From: Corynebacterium afermentans subsp. afermentans
GTDB lineage: Bacteria > Actinomycetota > Actinomycetes > Mycobacteriales > Mycobacteriaceae
Assembly: GCF_030408355.1 (NCBI RefSeq)
Contig: NZ_CP046606.1
Coordinates: forward strand, 1,674,001 to 1,738,000
Reading direction: 5' to 3'
Length of the DNA: 64,000 nt
Both the position numbers and the translations under genes were made by a program. The notes under the pieces were generated by a model that was given only the letters and a program-made list of their open reading frames with translations, was not told the DNA's origin and made no database searches. Shown piece by piece: positions 1-8,261 of the stretch. Each line of letters begins with the position of its first letter. Positions within the stretch are counted from its first letter, which is position 1.

Positions 1-862
1 GTGTCGCCGTCAGCGGATTCTTCCGCGCGCCGAACGCCCCGCGCGCCTCCAGCGCCTGGCCCGCAGCGATGGTGCCGGCGTTAAACGCGATCACGGTCGT
101 GGCGGTGCCGAGCAGCGGCGCCAGCGTCGCGCCCGAGATCACGAACGTCGCGCCGACCAGGCCGCCGAGCCACATCCACCACGGCCCCGGACTGGGTTTG
201 CGCGCTAGCTGGCGAGGGCTGGTCACCAGCGCCGCCACCAGCAGCAACACCGCCCCAACCGCCAGGTTGATCTCGCCGGCGTGCATGGAGGATCCGGCAA
301 TCGTGCCCAGGTAGCCGTTCACCGCCGTCTGCACCGCGGAGCCCACGCCAACCAGCACGCCGAGTGCTCGGAACAGCCACAGCTCCAGCCCCTCGGCGTC
401 GCCCTCCACGGCTGGACGCTTCCCGGCGCGCAGCACCATCACGATCCCGGCTAGCACCACCACCGCGCCGAGCACGCGCATGAACGTCACCTCAAGCACC
501 GGCGCGCCGAACAGGCCGAAGCGGTCGATGGCCAGACCCATGATCACCTGGCCCAGAATCGGCAGGACCACGGTCTGCACAGCGCCGAGGCGCGGGAACA
601 GCAGGATGTTGCCGAGCACGAAGCACACCCCCATCGCGCCGCCGAGCCACACCCACCAGGGCGCACTCACACCGTCCGCGAACTGCGGCACGGGGTTGCC
701 CTGCAGCACGGCCGTCGCAATCACGGCCACGCACAGCGCCACGGTAAACGAGATCAGCGCCGAGACCACCGGCTTGTTGCCCACGCTCAAGCGGAGTCGC
801 GAGTTGGCCGCGGTCTGGATCGGAATCAGCCCGCCTACCGCGAGCGCAATGAGAAGAAGCAC
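1..862 (-). CDS. YdcZ-family (DMT superfamily) inner-membrane permease, C-terminus cut off
   Basis: The reading frame starts at a GTG (862-860) and runs off the left edge, so at least 287 residues are present and the C-terminus is missing. It reads VLLLIALAVGGLIPIQTAAN at the N-terminus and alternates hydrophobic helices with short loops. Two similar halves of about 140 residues are visible, each with an early QTA(A/V)N segment (QTAANSR, then QTAVNGY), the duplicated form of the YdcZ/DUF606 family. Such proteins are DMT-type exporters of uncertain substrate in the cytoplasmic membrane. An upstream in-frame start was not found. The family is fairly sure; the substrate is unknown. Confidence 0.75.
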   Translation of the reverse strand, partial: MLLLIALAVGGLIPIQTAANSRLRLSVGNKPVVSALISFTVALCVAVIATAVLQGNPVPQFADGVSAPWWVWLGGAMGVCFVLGNILLFPRLGAVQTVVLPILGQVIMGLAIDRFGLFGAPVLEVTFMRVLGAVVVLAGIVMVLRAGKRPAVEGDAEGLELWLFRALGVLVGVGSAVQTAVNGYLGTIAGSSMHAGEINLAVGAVLLLVAALVTSPRQLARKPSPGPWWMWLGGLVGATFVISGATLAPLLGTATTVIAFNAGTIAAGQALEARGAFGARKNPLTAT

Positions 863-891
863 GGGCCTATGGTTTCACACTCGCCCGGCGG

Positions 892-1743
892 CTACTTCAG
901 CCCGTAGGCGCGGTACAGCGCGGCAATGAACTCCTCGTGGGTGATGTCGCCATCGATGGCGGCGAGCTCGTCGCGCACGTCCTTGCGCGTCGGGGCGGAA
1001 ATCAGGGTGGGGTTGGCGGCGCGCTGCCGGTACGAAACGGACGGAAGCTTGTCGCCGACCCGGTGCTTCACCCGGGTGAAATAGCTGTCCACGGGCGCGA
1101 GCGCCTCCACGCCCGGCACCGACCAATCCAGCCAGTACGCGGCCACACCCAGCGCAATACCGAGCAGCGCGGAAACGGCCAGGCCCACCGACTGCCAGCC
1201 GAGGTCGTAGAAGAGCTGCACGCTTATCGACGCCACTATCGCCGGGACCACGTACAACTGGCGGTCAACGAGAATGTTGGGAATCTGCCCGATCATCATC
1301 TCGCGGATGACCATCCCGCCCGTCGCGGTGAGAATACCCATGAGGATGCAGCCGAACCACGTCACGTCCGCACGCAGCGCCGTAACCGTGCCGGTGACCG
1401 CCCACACGCCAACGATGACCATGTCGCCGTGGAAGCGGAACAACTCCCAAGCCTCGCCCCCAATGGGCAGGACAAACGCGACCAGCGAGCCCACCAACGC
1501 GGTGCCGATGTACCACGGGTTCTGCAGCGCGCCCGCCGGGGTGGAGCCGATCAGGGCGTCGCGGATCATGCCGCCGGCCATGCCGGAGATGATGGAGATG
1601 ACCATGAACCCGACGGCGTCGAAACGCATCCGCCTGGCCACAAGCCCGCCCATCAACGCGTTGAGGAACACGCCGATCAGATCCATCACGGCAAACGAAA
1701 AACCCACAGGGGTGAGCACGTTGTCGAAGTACATGCGCGCCAT
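892..1743 (-). CDS. TRIC-like cation channel family membrane protein (UPF0126), copy 1
   Basis: The 283-residue protein has the TRIC/UPF0126 pattern: hydrophobic helices with glycine-rich turns such as SGMAGGMIRDAL (about residue 54), and the same pattern again in the second half (TATGGMVIREMM). Bacterial members form trimeric monovalent cation channels in the cytoplasmic membrane. A hydrophilic tail of about 70 residues follows the last helix. Met4 (1734) is an alternative start. It lies 39 bp downstream of a second TRIC-like gene on the same strand, so the two are probably one transcription unit and an old tandem duplication. Its SISV segment uses two ATA codons, one within the recurring TATCGACG motif. 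Confidence 0.82.
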   Translation of the reverse strand: MARMYFDNVLTPVGFSFAVMDLIGVFLNALMGGLVARRMRFDAVGFMVISIISGMAGGMIRDALIGSTPAGALQNPWYIGTALVGSLVAFVLPIGGEAWELFRFHGDMVIVGVWAVTGTVTALRADVTWFGCILMGILTATGGMVIREMMIGQIPNILVDRQLYVVPAIVASISVQLFYDLGWQSVGLAVSALLGIALGVAAYWLDWSVPGVEALAPVDSYFTRVKHRVGDKLPSVSYRQRAANPTLISAPTRKDVRDELAAIDGDITHEEFIAALYRAYGLK

Positions 1744-1782
1744 CGTAAAGGGGTTGGCGCGGCTGCGGGGCAGGTTTCTGGT

Positions 1783-2598
1783 TTAGCTTTTCGCCTCTGT
1801 GCTCTCCCCCACCTCGTTTTGCAGCATCACCCGCAGCGCCTGGACCAGCTGTTCGTCCGAGGCGCCCTCCAGCGCGTCGCGCACCTCCTTGCCGGACTCG
1901 GCCGGGCGTCGCGAGTCGGTGTCCACGCCCAACGCCTCGCCGATCTTCTCCTCGAGCGGGCGCTCGATGCGCTTGGTCTGGAGCCCCAACAGCTTGTCGC
2001 CGCCGAAGTACACCGCCAACGCAAACAGCGGCGCGGCAATCGCGGCGGCCAGCATGCCCTCCCACACCAAATCGAAGCGGTTGAGCACCAACATGATCAC
2101 CGACGCGATGATCGCCGGGAACACCGTCATCTTCTCGCTGGTAAACAGCGCCGGGATCTGCCGCAGCACAACGTCTCGGGCGAGCGTGCCGCCGGTTGCG
2201 GTGATCACGGCCAGCAGCACGCACGGCACCCAGCTCAGCTCCGCGTTGAGCCCCTTGATCGTGCCGCCGACCGCCCACACGCCGATGGTGACCACGTCCG
2301 CGTAGAACCGGAAGTTCTCCCAGAGTTTGCCGCGCAGGGGCGCAAAGTACGCGATCAGCCCGCCGATCGTGGAGGTGATCAGGTAGCCGGGGTTGGTCAT
2401 GGCGGCGGCGGGGCCGTCGTTAAGTATGGCGTCGCGCATGAGGCCACCGCTTAACGACGAAATCAGCGCCACAAACGCAAACCCCACAATGTCGAAGTTC
2501 ATCCGCTTGGCCACGGTCCCGCCGATGGTGGCCGCCAACAACACGCCGGTGTATTCGAGGACAAAGTAAATAGTGCCCACGTCATCAGAGAAGTCCAT
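1783..2598 (-). CDS. TRIC-like cation channel family membrane protein (UPF0126), copy 2
   Basis: This 271-residue protein starts at ATG 2598; a TTG nine bases upstream also keeps the frame. It has the two TRIC half-repeats (SSLSGGLMRDAILNDG, about residues 52-67, and TATGGTLARDVVL in the second half) followed by a charged tail of about 80 residues. It is paralogous to the gene just downstream: same helix order, same GG(x)xRD turns. The role is inferred to be a monovalent cation channel in the cytoplasmic membrane. The SSLS segment carries a rare TTA codon inside CTTAACGACG, a variant of the dispersed motif. Nothing shows how the pair is regulated. Confidence 0.82.
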   Translation of the reverse strand: MDFSDDVGTIYFVLEYTGVLLAATIGGTVAKRMNFDIVGFAFVALISSLSGGLMRDAILNDGPAAAMTNPGYLITSTIGGLIAYFAPLRGKLWENFRFYADVVTIGVWAVGGTIKGLNAELSWVPCVLLAVITATGGTLARDVVLRQIPALFTSEKMTVFPAIIASVIMLVLNRFDLVWEGMLAAAIAAPLFALAVYFGGDKLLGLQTKRIERPLEEKIGEALGVDTDSRRPAESGKEVRDALEGASDEQLVQALRVMLQNEVGESTEAKS

Positions 2599-2677
2599 GG
2601 GCGCCAAGGCTAGCTTTCGCGTGGGGGCGGCGTCTGGACGGGCGTTGGGGTTCGCTCGCCGTCACGTGGGTTTCGTA

Positions 2678-2748
2678 CAGATGGTGAATGGTCGATGGTG
2701 AATTTCCGCTTTCAGGGCAGAAATTCACCATCGACCATTCACCATCTG
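2678..2748. repeat. Perfect 29-bp inverted repeat with 13-nt loop (TGGTGAA type)
   Basis: Arms 2678-2706 and 2720-2748 are perfectly complementary. Each arm contains two copies of ATGGTGAA (or its complement), so the sequence is both an inverted repeat and an internal tandem repeat. There is no T-run after either arm, so it is not a standard intrinsic terminator. A related imperfect copy lies near 54457-54523. It sits between the TRIC pair and the 3' end of the nucleoside hydrolase gene. Confidence 0.85.
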
Positions 2749-2782
2749 GCACCGCGGACGGAGCGGTCGGAGCCGCCGCGCC

Positions 2783-3790
2783 TCAGCCCAGGCGCTCGAC
2801 GGCGTCGACGACGAGGTCCCAGAACCGGTCCACGTCCAGGCGCGTCGCCACGGAGGTGGTGCAGGCGGCATCCGCGGCCGAGGCTTTCGGGGCGGCGCCC
2901 CCGCCCGGAACGCCGGACGCCAGCGCCGCGCCGAACGCGCGCAGGTCCGCCACGGTCCGCCCGCGCGTCAACGTGCCCGCGAGCTCCACCGACACTGGCA
3001 CGGAAACGGTCTCGACCACGGTCGGGTCGATGACGTACGCCACCGCGCACGGGTCGTGGACCGGCGGGTTGTCAAAGCCCTGGGCGTTTTTGTAGTTGGA
3101 ACGGAACGCGTCCACAAGCGCGGCCAGGAAGTCGCCGCTCGGCGTGCCCAAATCCCGAAAACGTTCCTGCACTGCGGGCGTCGCCAAGGCTTGGTGCGTC
3201 AGGTCCAGCCCGACCATGACCACGGGCCAGTCCTCGCCGAACACGATCGCGGCGGCCTCCGGGTCGACGGCGATGTTGAACTCCGCCGACGGCGAGAAGT
3301 TGCCGGCCCCGTACGCGCCGCCCATCAGCACGACCTCGCGCACCCGCGAGACAATGCGCGGCTCCAGGCGCGCAGCCAGCGCGATGTTGGTCAGCGGCCC
3401 GGTAGGCACCAGGGTCACGGTCCCCGGATCTTCGCGCATCAGCGTATCGACGATCCACTGCACCGCCCCGATCTCCTCCACCGGAACTGCGGGTTCCGGC
3501 AGGTCGAAGCCGTGGATTTCCATGCCGGTGTTGCCGTGGATGTCTTCGGCCGTGACGACGTCGTTAAGCAAAGGCCTCGTTACCCCGCGGTAGACGGGAA
3601 CATCGCGCAGACCGGCGACCGTAAGCACCTGCTGCGCGTTGCGCGTGACGTGGTCGATGGTGTGGTTGCCGCCGACGGTGGTCAGGCCAAGCAGCTCGAT
3701 GTCCGTGTTGCCGGCGGCGAGCAGGATGGCGACGGCGTCGTCGTGGCCGGGGTCGCAGTCCAGGATGATCTTACGCACGGGCAGCGACAT
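2783..3790 (-). CDS. Nucleoside hydrolase (IunH/RihA-type, inosine-uridine preferring family)
   Basis: The 335-residue protein has the diagnostic DCDPGHDDA at residues 11-19, the calcium- and ribose-binding aspartate cluster of N-ribohydrolases, plus VPTGPLTNIALA and the NIAVDPEAA region in the middle. It hydrolyses the N-glycosidic bond of nucleosides to base and ribose in the cytoplasm; exact preference cannot be read. Its start overlaps the last 20 bp of the upstream MFS gene (3771-5213), so the two are very probably translationally coupled and the MFS protein may import the nucleoside. Length is normal for the family. Confidence 0.92.
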   Translation of the reverse strand: MSLPVRKIILDCDPGHDDAVAILLAAGNTDIELLGLTTVGGNHTIDHVTRNAQQVLTVAGLRDVPVYRGVTRPLLNDVVTAEDIHGNTGMEIHGFDLPEPAVPVEEIGAVQWIVDTLMREDPGTVTLVPTGPLTNIALAARLEPRIVSRVREVVLMGGAYGAGNFSPSAEFNIAVDPEAAAIVFGEDWPVVMVGLDLTHQALATPAVQERFRDLGTPSGDFLAALVDAFRSNYKNAQGFDNPPVHDPCAVAYVIDPTVVETVSVPVSVELAGTLTRGRTVADLRAFGAALASGVPGGGAAPKASAADAACTTSVATRLDVDRFWDLVVDAVERLG

Positions 3791-5213
3791 CCTCCGCCGC
3801 GATCGTGTCCGGAACCGTCTCCGGCTTCGGGATGAGGAAGGACGCCGCGAACGCGCAGCCCAGCAAGATCGCGCCGGCGATCATGCCCGCGCGGTAGCTG
3901 CCGCCGGTGGCGGTGAACACGGCGAAGATGATGGTGAACGACAGGCCGGCGCCCAGGTTGAACGCGCCGCCGTTGAGCCCCGGCAGGTAGCCCTGGTTGT
4001 GCTTCGGCGCCAGCACCACGCCGAGGGAGCCGAGCATGATGTTGGCCATACCGGCGTAGGTGATGCCGGCGAGCAGCGACATCGCCAGCAGCATGCCGTG
4101 GGTGGCGTTACCCACGACGACCAGGCCAAACACCACGGACAGCGCAGCACCCGCGATGCCGATCTGCAGGATGATCTTGTAGCCCACGCGGCCTGCGAGC
4201 CAGCCGGAGATCGGGCCCATGGCCAGGCCGGCCAGGGCGTACGGGGTCAGCGTCCACCAGGACACGACGCCGGCGGACATGCCCGGGCCGGCCGCCGGGT
4301 CCTGCGCGAGGTTGGGCACCAGGCCGTTCATCACGGCGAACACGCCGGTCATGGTCAGGGTGGTGGTGAGCAGCAGCGCCCAGGTGCGGCGCTGGGACAG
4401 CAGGTCGGTGGACATCAGCGGGTGCGGGCTGGACTTCTCTGTGCGCCAGAACCACACCAGCGACGCAATGCCAATGACCAGCAGGAGGATCACCATGAAC
4501 CAGTTCGCCGCGGCCAGTTCGCCGGCCATGTTCAGGGCGGTCAGCACCAGGCCGACGCCGACGACCAGGCCGACAACACCCTTCCAATCCATCGGCTGGA
4601 GCTGGTCAGACTTGGTCTCTTCCACGCCGTACTGCACGGCGAACACGGCGATCAGCGCGGAGGCGCCGATGACCCAGAAGAGGGAGCGGAACCCGAAGGA
4701 GTCGGTAAGCCAGCCGCCCAAAATCGCGTCAACGCCGGCGATGCCGCCGTTGACGGAGGTGAGGATGCCCACCAGGAACGCGAACTGTTTCTCCTCGCGC
4801 ACCGCCTGGCGCAGCATCACCGACGTCAGCGCCACGGTCGGGCCGGACACGCCCTGGATCACGCGGCCGATGAACAGCATGGTCACGTTGGTGGCCAGCG
4901 CCGCGACGATGGAGCCGATGACGGTGACGATCATCATCCACACCAGCACCTTGCGGCGCCCAATCAGGTCACCCCAGCGCGGCATGAACAGCGCAAACAC
5001 GGCCGCCGCGGTGAAAAACGCTGTCTGTGTCATGCCGATCTGCGCGGTGGTGGCGTTAAGCTCGAGCTCCATCGTGTGCAGCGCCGGCGCGAGCATGGAG
5101 GCGTTGAGCTGGAACGCGAAGACAGCGACCAGCAGCGCCGTCATCAGGGGCACGACCTGGCTGGTCGGCAGCTTCCGCCCCGCTGCTGGTGGCGGGGTGT
5201 TCGTCGTAGTCAT
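3771..5213 (-). CDS. MFS transporter, probably coupled to nucleoside hydrolase
   Basis: The 480-residue integral membrane protein has MFS hallmarks: the loop 2-3 motif GDLIGRRKVL (about residues 81-90), FIGRVIQGVSGP in helix 4, and a second half beginning near residue 260. The helix count looks like 14, as in the drug:proton antiporter (DHA2-like) group, but I cannot fix the exact number. Overlap with the nucleoside hydrolase gene suggests a nucleoside or base as substrate; that is inference from context, and DHA2-type sequence would equally fit drug export. Start ATG 5213 has no rival. Confidence 0.85.
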   Translation of the reverse strand: MTTTNTPPPAAGRKLPTSQVVPLMTALLVAVFAFQLNASMLAPALHTMELELNATTAQIGMTQTAFFTAAAVFALFMPRWGDLIGRRKVLVWMMIVTVIGSIVAALATNVTMLFIGRVIQGVSGPTVALTSVMLRQAVREEKQFAFLVGILTSVNGGIAGVDAILGGWLTDSFGFRSLFWVIGASALIAVFAVQYGVEETKSDQLQPMDWKGVVGLVVGVGLVLTALNMAGELAAANWFMVILLLVIGIASLVWFWRTEKSSPHPLMSTDLLSQRRTWALLLTTTLTMTGVFAVMNGLVPNLAQDPAAGPGMSAGVVSWWTLTPYALAGLAMGPISGWLAGRVGYKIILQIGIAGAALSVVFGLVVVGNATHGMLLAMSLLAGITYAGMANIMLGSLGVVLAPKHNQGYLPGLNGGAFNLGAGLSFTIIFAVFTATGGSYRAGMIAGAILLGCAFAASFLIPKPETVPDTIAAEDVAARA

Positions 5214-5343
5214 GCGTGCAGTTTAAAACACTGCGCGCCGCGCGCCTACACGAAAAAGGCGGCGGCTACACCCGAAATGCGGGGGCATTTTGCCTATCGA
5301 CGCCCACCTCACCGGCCCCCACTCCCCCGCCGAAAATTGCCGT

Positions 5344-6150
5344 TCACCCCAGCGCCTCCCACAGCGCCGTGTTGGTCTCCTGCCATAGCGGCTTTGCCCA
5401 GTCGCCGAACTCGCGGTCCGTGAGCACCACGCACGCCTGCCCGCCCGCGACCCACAGGTACGTCCCCGCCATGCCGAAGTGGCCGACGGTGTCTTCGGGC
5501 ATGCCGTCGCCGGTCCAGTGCGGGGATTTCTCGCCCTTGATCTCAAATCCCAGGCCCCACTGGCACGGCTTCTGCATGCCGTAGCCGGGGACGACGCCGC
5601 GCAGGTCGCCGAATTGGTTAGAGAATGCCTCGCCGAGCGTCGACGGGTCCAGAAGACGCGGCGAGAGGAGCTCGGAGGCGAACGCAGCAAGGTCGCCGAC
5701 GGTGGAGCGCCCGCCGTGGCCGGCCGAGCCGTAGATCTCGGTGGAATCCATGCCGAGGGGCTCGAACACCCCTTCGCGGGCATAGTCCGCAAACGCGATG
5801 CCGGTGGTTTCTTCGACGTGATCTGCGAGGATCTCGTAGCCGGCCGAGGAGTAGATGCGCCGCTCCCCCGGCGCCTTTTGCGGCTCGCGGGAATCGAAGC
5901 CGACGCCGGAGGCGTGCGCGAGGAGGTGGCGGATGGTCGCGCCGTCGGGCCCGGCGGCGTCGTCAAGCCCGAATGCCCCCTCCTCCACCGCGAGGAGCAC
6001 CGCGTACGCGGAAAGCAGCTTGGTCACGCTGGCGAGCTCGAAGACCTTGTCCTGGTCGCCGAGCGTGGCTTCCGTGTCGCCGACGAGGGCCGCCGCGACG
6101 TTGTCCACCGGCCAGTTGCTGAAAAACTTCTCGAGCTCCATGCCGCCCAC
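5344..6150 (-). CDS. Serine hydrolase of the beta-lactamase/penicillin-binding fold (class C type)
   Basis: The 268-residue protein shows the three active-site motifs of the family in order: SVTK (Ser41-Lys44, the acylating serine and general base), YSS (Tyr100) and HFG (His225-Gly227, at the KTG position). It has no obvious signal peptide, so it is probably cytoplasmic, as for many small esterase-like members. The substrate is unknown; peptide or ester hydrolysis is inferred. Met4 (6141) is an alternative start. It is shorter than typical class C enzymes (about 380), closer to the EstB/LACTB-like group. Confidence 0.82.
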   Translation of the reverse strand: MGGMELEKFFSNWPVDNVAAALVGDTEATLGDQDKVFELASVTKLLSAYAVLLAVEEGAFGLDDAAGPDGATIRHLLAHASGVGFDSREPQKAPGERRIYSSAGYEILADHVEETTGIAFADYAREGVFEPLGMDSTEIYGSAGHGGRSTVGDLAAFASELLSPRLLDPSTLGEAFSNQFGDLRGVVPGYGMQKPCQWGLGFEIKGEKSPHWTGDGMPEDTVGHFGMAGTYLWVAGGQACVVLTDREFGDWAKPLWQETNTALWEALG

Positions 6151-6320
6151 TTTACGTAGAAGTTCTGCTCACCTTCAGCTCTTTCTTGCTCGTACCGCCG
6201 CCACGCGTACCTGTTCAAGCTTTCGTCGGTTTTCCGGGGTGATCATGCGTCCAGACAGGCAAGAAGCAAACCGCCCCCCTTTAGGTCGAGCGACAGAACA
6301 ACTGCGCCCTGATTACACGA

Positions 6321-6344
6321 AAACCCACACTAGCGTGTGGGTTT
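6321..6344. terminator. Hairpin, bidirectional terminator-like
   Basis: AAACCCACAC (6321-6330) pairs perfectly with GTGTGGGTTT (6335-6344) around a TAGC loop. The A/T ends of the stem give short U-runs on either strand, so it could stop transcription leaving the exported-protein gene upstream on the minus strand. Confidence 0.65.
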
Positions 6345-6516
6345 CGGAGTTGCTGCCCGGAGGATTCTTGCGGACGCTCACCTCTGGCTCACAGCCGTGA
6401 ATATACGACGCGCGGGGTACAACGTCAAAGGGTTTCACGCGGAAATTCAAACCACCCACCCGGCAACGTCGGCAGTCACGAGCCTCAAGCCCGGGACCGG
6501 TAGCGTGCGCCCCCAC

Positions 6517-6593
6517 CCGCAGACCCCGAGTAAGCGATCCCTATTAAGGCCCATTTTCGGCCATACTCGGGAGGGCTTACTCGGGGTTTGTGT
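6517..6593. repeat. Dispersed palindromic repeat, copy 1 of 3
   Basis: The ends are inverted (CCCCGAGTAAGC near 6525 and GCTTACTCGGGG near 6576) around a conserved core CCCTATTAAGGCC (6539-6551). The same layout and core recur at 57411-57486 and 59338-59415. It abuts the 3' end of the gene at 6596. I read it as a REP- or MITE-like element without its own coding capacity. Confidence 0.8.
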
Positions 6594-6595
6594 CT

Positions 6596-7234
6596 TTAGA
6601 ACGGCAGCGCCGGGAGTGTGAGCCCCGGAATCATGCCCGCCGAGGCCGCGAACGCCGCACCAGCACCGAGCACGGCCAGCAGCGCGATGACGATGCCGGC
6701 GATGGCGCCCGGCGCGAGCTTCGAGCCCAAGCTCGACGGCACCGCCGGCTCGGTGCGGTTGATGTCCCTGCCGCAGTCCGCGAAGCGCTGCGCGGTGTAG
6801 GAGGCGGCCGACTTGAAGTAGGCGACCTCACCAGCGCTGAACGGGGTGTCAAAGGTGGGCGGCGTGCCGGTGGCGGAACTGCCCAGGTCGTCGGCGATCA
6901 CGGAGCTGGTGGTGTGCTCCTCGACGGGCCAAAACTCCGTGTCTGCGTCCACGTCGGCGCTGCTCACAGAGCCCCACCCGTTCGAGCCCAGCCCAGCGCG
7001 CAGCTCGTCCTGCTCCTTGTTCCACAGCGCGAGCGCGTCGGCACGCGTGCCGGAGTGGTAGAGGATGTCGTCGGTGTGCAGGCCGGCTGCCAGGGCGGGC
7101 ACCTGGTCGGCGTTGTACTCGACGGCGCACACGCGGGAGAAGCCCGGGTCGACGGCGGGCACGGCGCCAGCAATCCCGGCGGGAGCAATAGCAACGGCGC
7201 AGGCTGCAACGCCCGCGGTGAGTGTCTTTCGCAT
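6596..7234 (-). CDS. Exported protein with C-terminal membrane anchor, function unknown
   Basis: The 212-residue product starts at ATG 7234 with a signal peptide (MRKTLTAGVAACAVAIAPAG, cleavage likely near the AGA-VP site at about residue 28). The longer frame up to 7483 is unlikely because it puts the signal inside. A soluble domain of about 140 residues with two or three cysteines follows, then a transmembrane helix near residues 176-196 (GAIAGIVIALLAVLGAGAAF) and a short tail. I do not recognise the domain. The helix resembles the one in the exported protein at 16342-16977, which suggests a shared lineage-specific family. Confidence 0.7.
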   Translation of the reverse strand: MRKTLTAGVAACAVAIAPAGIAGAVPAVDPGFSRVCAVEYNADQVPALAAGLHTDDILYHSGTRADALALWNKEQDELRAGLGSNGWGSVSSADVDADTEFWPVEEHTTSSVIADDLGSSATGTPPTFDTPFSAGEVAYFKSAASYTAQRFADCGRDINRTEPAVPSSLGSKLAPGAIAGIVIALLAVLGAGAAFAASAGMIPGLTLPALPF

Positions 7235-7338
7235 GCGTAGAACCCTACCCCGGGCGGCGCCCATGCACCCAGCATTTCCCGAACTCGGTAGCCGCCACCC
7301 TCGCCGACGCGCACGAGCGACTCTGCCGTCCGTGTCCC

Positions 7339-7410
7339 ACAAACCCTGGGATCCAAAGCCAGGCAACGGCCGATTTCTGCGCGAACCCAGGGTTTGCCTC
7401 CCAGGGTTTG
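7339..7410. repeat. CAAACCCTGGG inverted/direct repeat cluster
   Basis: CAAACCCTGGG at 7341-7351 is inverted relative to two copies of CCCAGGGTTTG at 7386-7396 and 7400-7410. The cluster lies in the 262-bp gap between an exported-protein gene and a DUF4230-like gene, both on the minus strand. Role unknown; it could be a hairpin or a regulator site. Confidence 0.5.
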
Positions 7411-7496
7411 CCCACAGGGCCTGGCGGGGCTGGGCACCCGAGGCGCCCGAGGCAACCCGAGTCAGCGCGAAGCGGAACACCACGCGGCGAGCACGA

Positions 7497-8117
7497 CTAC
7501 CGCGCGGTAATCACCTTCACCTCGTAGCCCTCCAGGTTCGTCCCCTCAATGAGCGCCTCCATGTGCGAGCGGGCGAGCTCCTCGGCGCGGGCCCGGGCGC
7601 GATCGAGCAGCCCGCCGTCGATAGCTTTCTGTTTTTCTAGCTCGCGGCGCGAATCCACAAACTCCGTGACATCCTCCACCTTGATCTGGTTGATGGGGTT
7701 CAGGGTCTGGTCCCACACTTCGGAGCTGCCCTGGGTCCAGGTGGAATCCAGCACCTCCGCGCGCGGCAGCCGCACGGTAACCGTTTGGTCGGCGTCGTCT
7801 ACGTCCACGGTGATCTGGCTGGCGTCTTTGATGCCCGCGGTGACTTTGCCCTCGTAGGAGACGAGGAAGTTCTTGCCGGTAAACGGCACGCGCACCCCCA
7901 GCAGGCGCAGCCCTTCGTCGTCGAACTTGCCCACGGAGGAGTAGACGTATTCCTCCGTTGCCAGCTCTGCGATGTCGTTGAACTGCCCGCCGATGGTGGC
8001 AGAGTCCATGGTGCGCTCGCCGCGCTCGAAAATCGCCGGCCGCAGCAGCACCAGCACGAGCGCAAGCACAGCCAGCACAGCCACGACGGAAACAAGGACA
8101 CCACTGAGCTTTTTCAC
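7497..8117 (-). CDS. DUF4230-like membrane-anchored protein
   Basis: The likely start is GTG 8117, giving 206 residues: VKKLSGVLVSVVAVLAVLAL forms an N-terminal membrane anchor, followed by an extracytoplasmic domain with the DUF4230-like pattern (EYVYSSVGKF, VPFTGKNFLVSYEGKVTAGI, and a hydroxyl/charged helix rich in ELEKQ and RARARAEELA). The open frame continues far upstream across the antisense of the AbgT gene, but that is a high-GC artefact. Function is unknown in the family. It is divergent from the AbgT-like transporter at 8262. Confidence 0.72.
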   Translation of the reverse strand: MKKLSGVLVSVVAVLAVLALVLVLLRPAIFERGERTMDSATIGGQFNDIAELATEEYVYSSVGKFDDEGLRLLGVRVPFTGKNFLVSYEGKVTAGIKDASQITVDVDDADQTVTVRLPRAEVLDSTWTQGSSEVWDQTLNPINQIKVEDVTEFVDSRRELEKQKAIDGGLLDRARARAEELARSHMEALIEGTNLEGYEVKVITAR

Positions 8118-8140
8118 GCCTGCACATCCTATAAGCAACT

Positions 8141-8168
8141 GCCTATCGACGCCCTCCGGTCCCCCACC
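8141..8168 (+). repeat. Extended TATCGACG repeat, intergenic copy
   Basis: A 28-nt element beginning GCCTATCGACGCCCTCCGG recurs with two mismatches at 48012-48039, there inside a coding region, and in weaker form at 5292 and 56796. Here it lies between two divergent genes. It contains the dispersed octamer TATCGACG. Confidence 0.6.
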
Positions 8169-8261
8169 TTCTGTAAACTCACTGTGACCTCCCGCGCACC
8201 GCCCCGGCGGCCGCGCATGGATCACACGCACGACGAGGCACAACACAGGGAAGGCCGAACC

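Larger units (their letters stand above)
6151..6595. other. Intergenic stretch with hairpin and palindromic repeat copy 1
   Basis: No gene is supported in these 445 bases; the short open frames have no ribosome binding site or family signature. The stretch holds an intrinsic-terminator-like hairpin (6321-6344) and the first copy of a dispersed ~75-bp palindromic repeat (6517-6593), which ends two bases from the stop codon of the next gene. The rest shows nothing I can name. Confidence 0.6.

Noticed and set aside
937..2454. Long plus-strand open frame (505 codons) antisense to the TRIC genes
   Set aside because: It is His/Arg/Gln-rich, with no start signal or family motif; high-GC codon use on the opposite strand keeps it open.
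3639..5423. 594-codon plus-strand frame over the MFS gene
   Set aside because: Same antisense artefact; composition is unnatural and there is no RBS.
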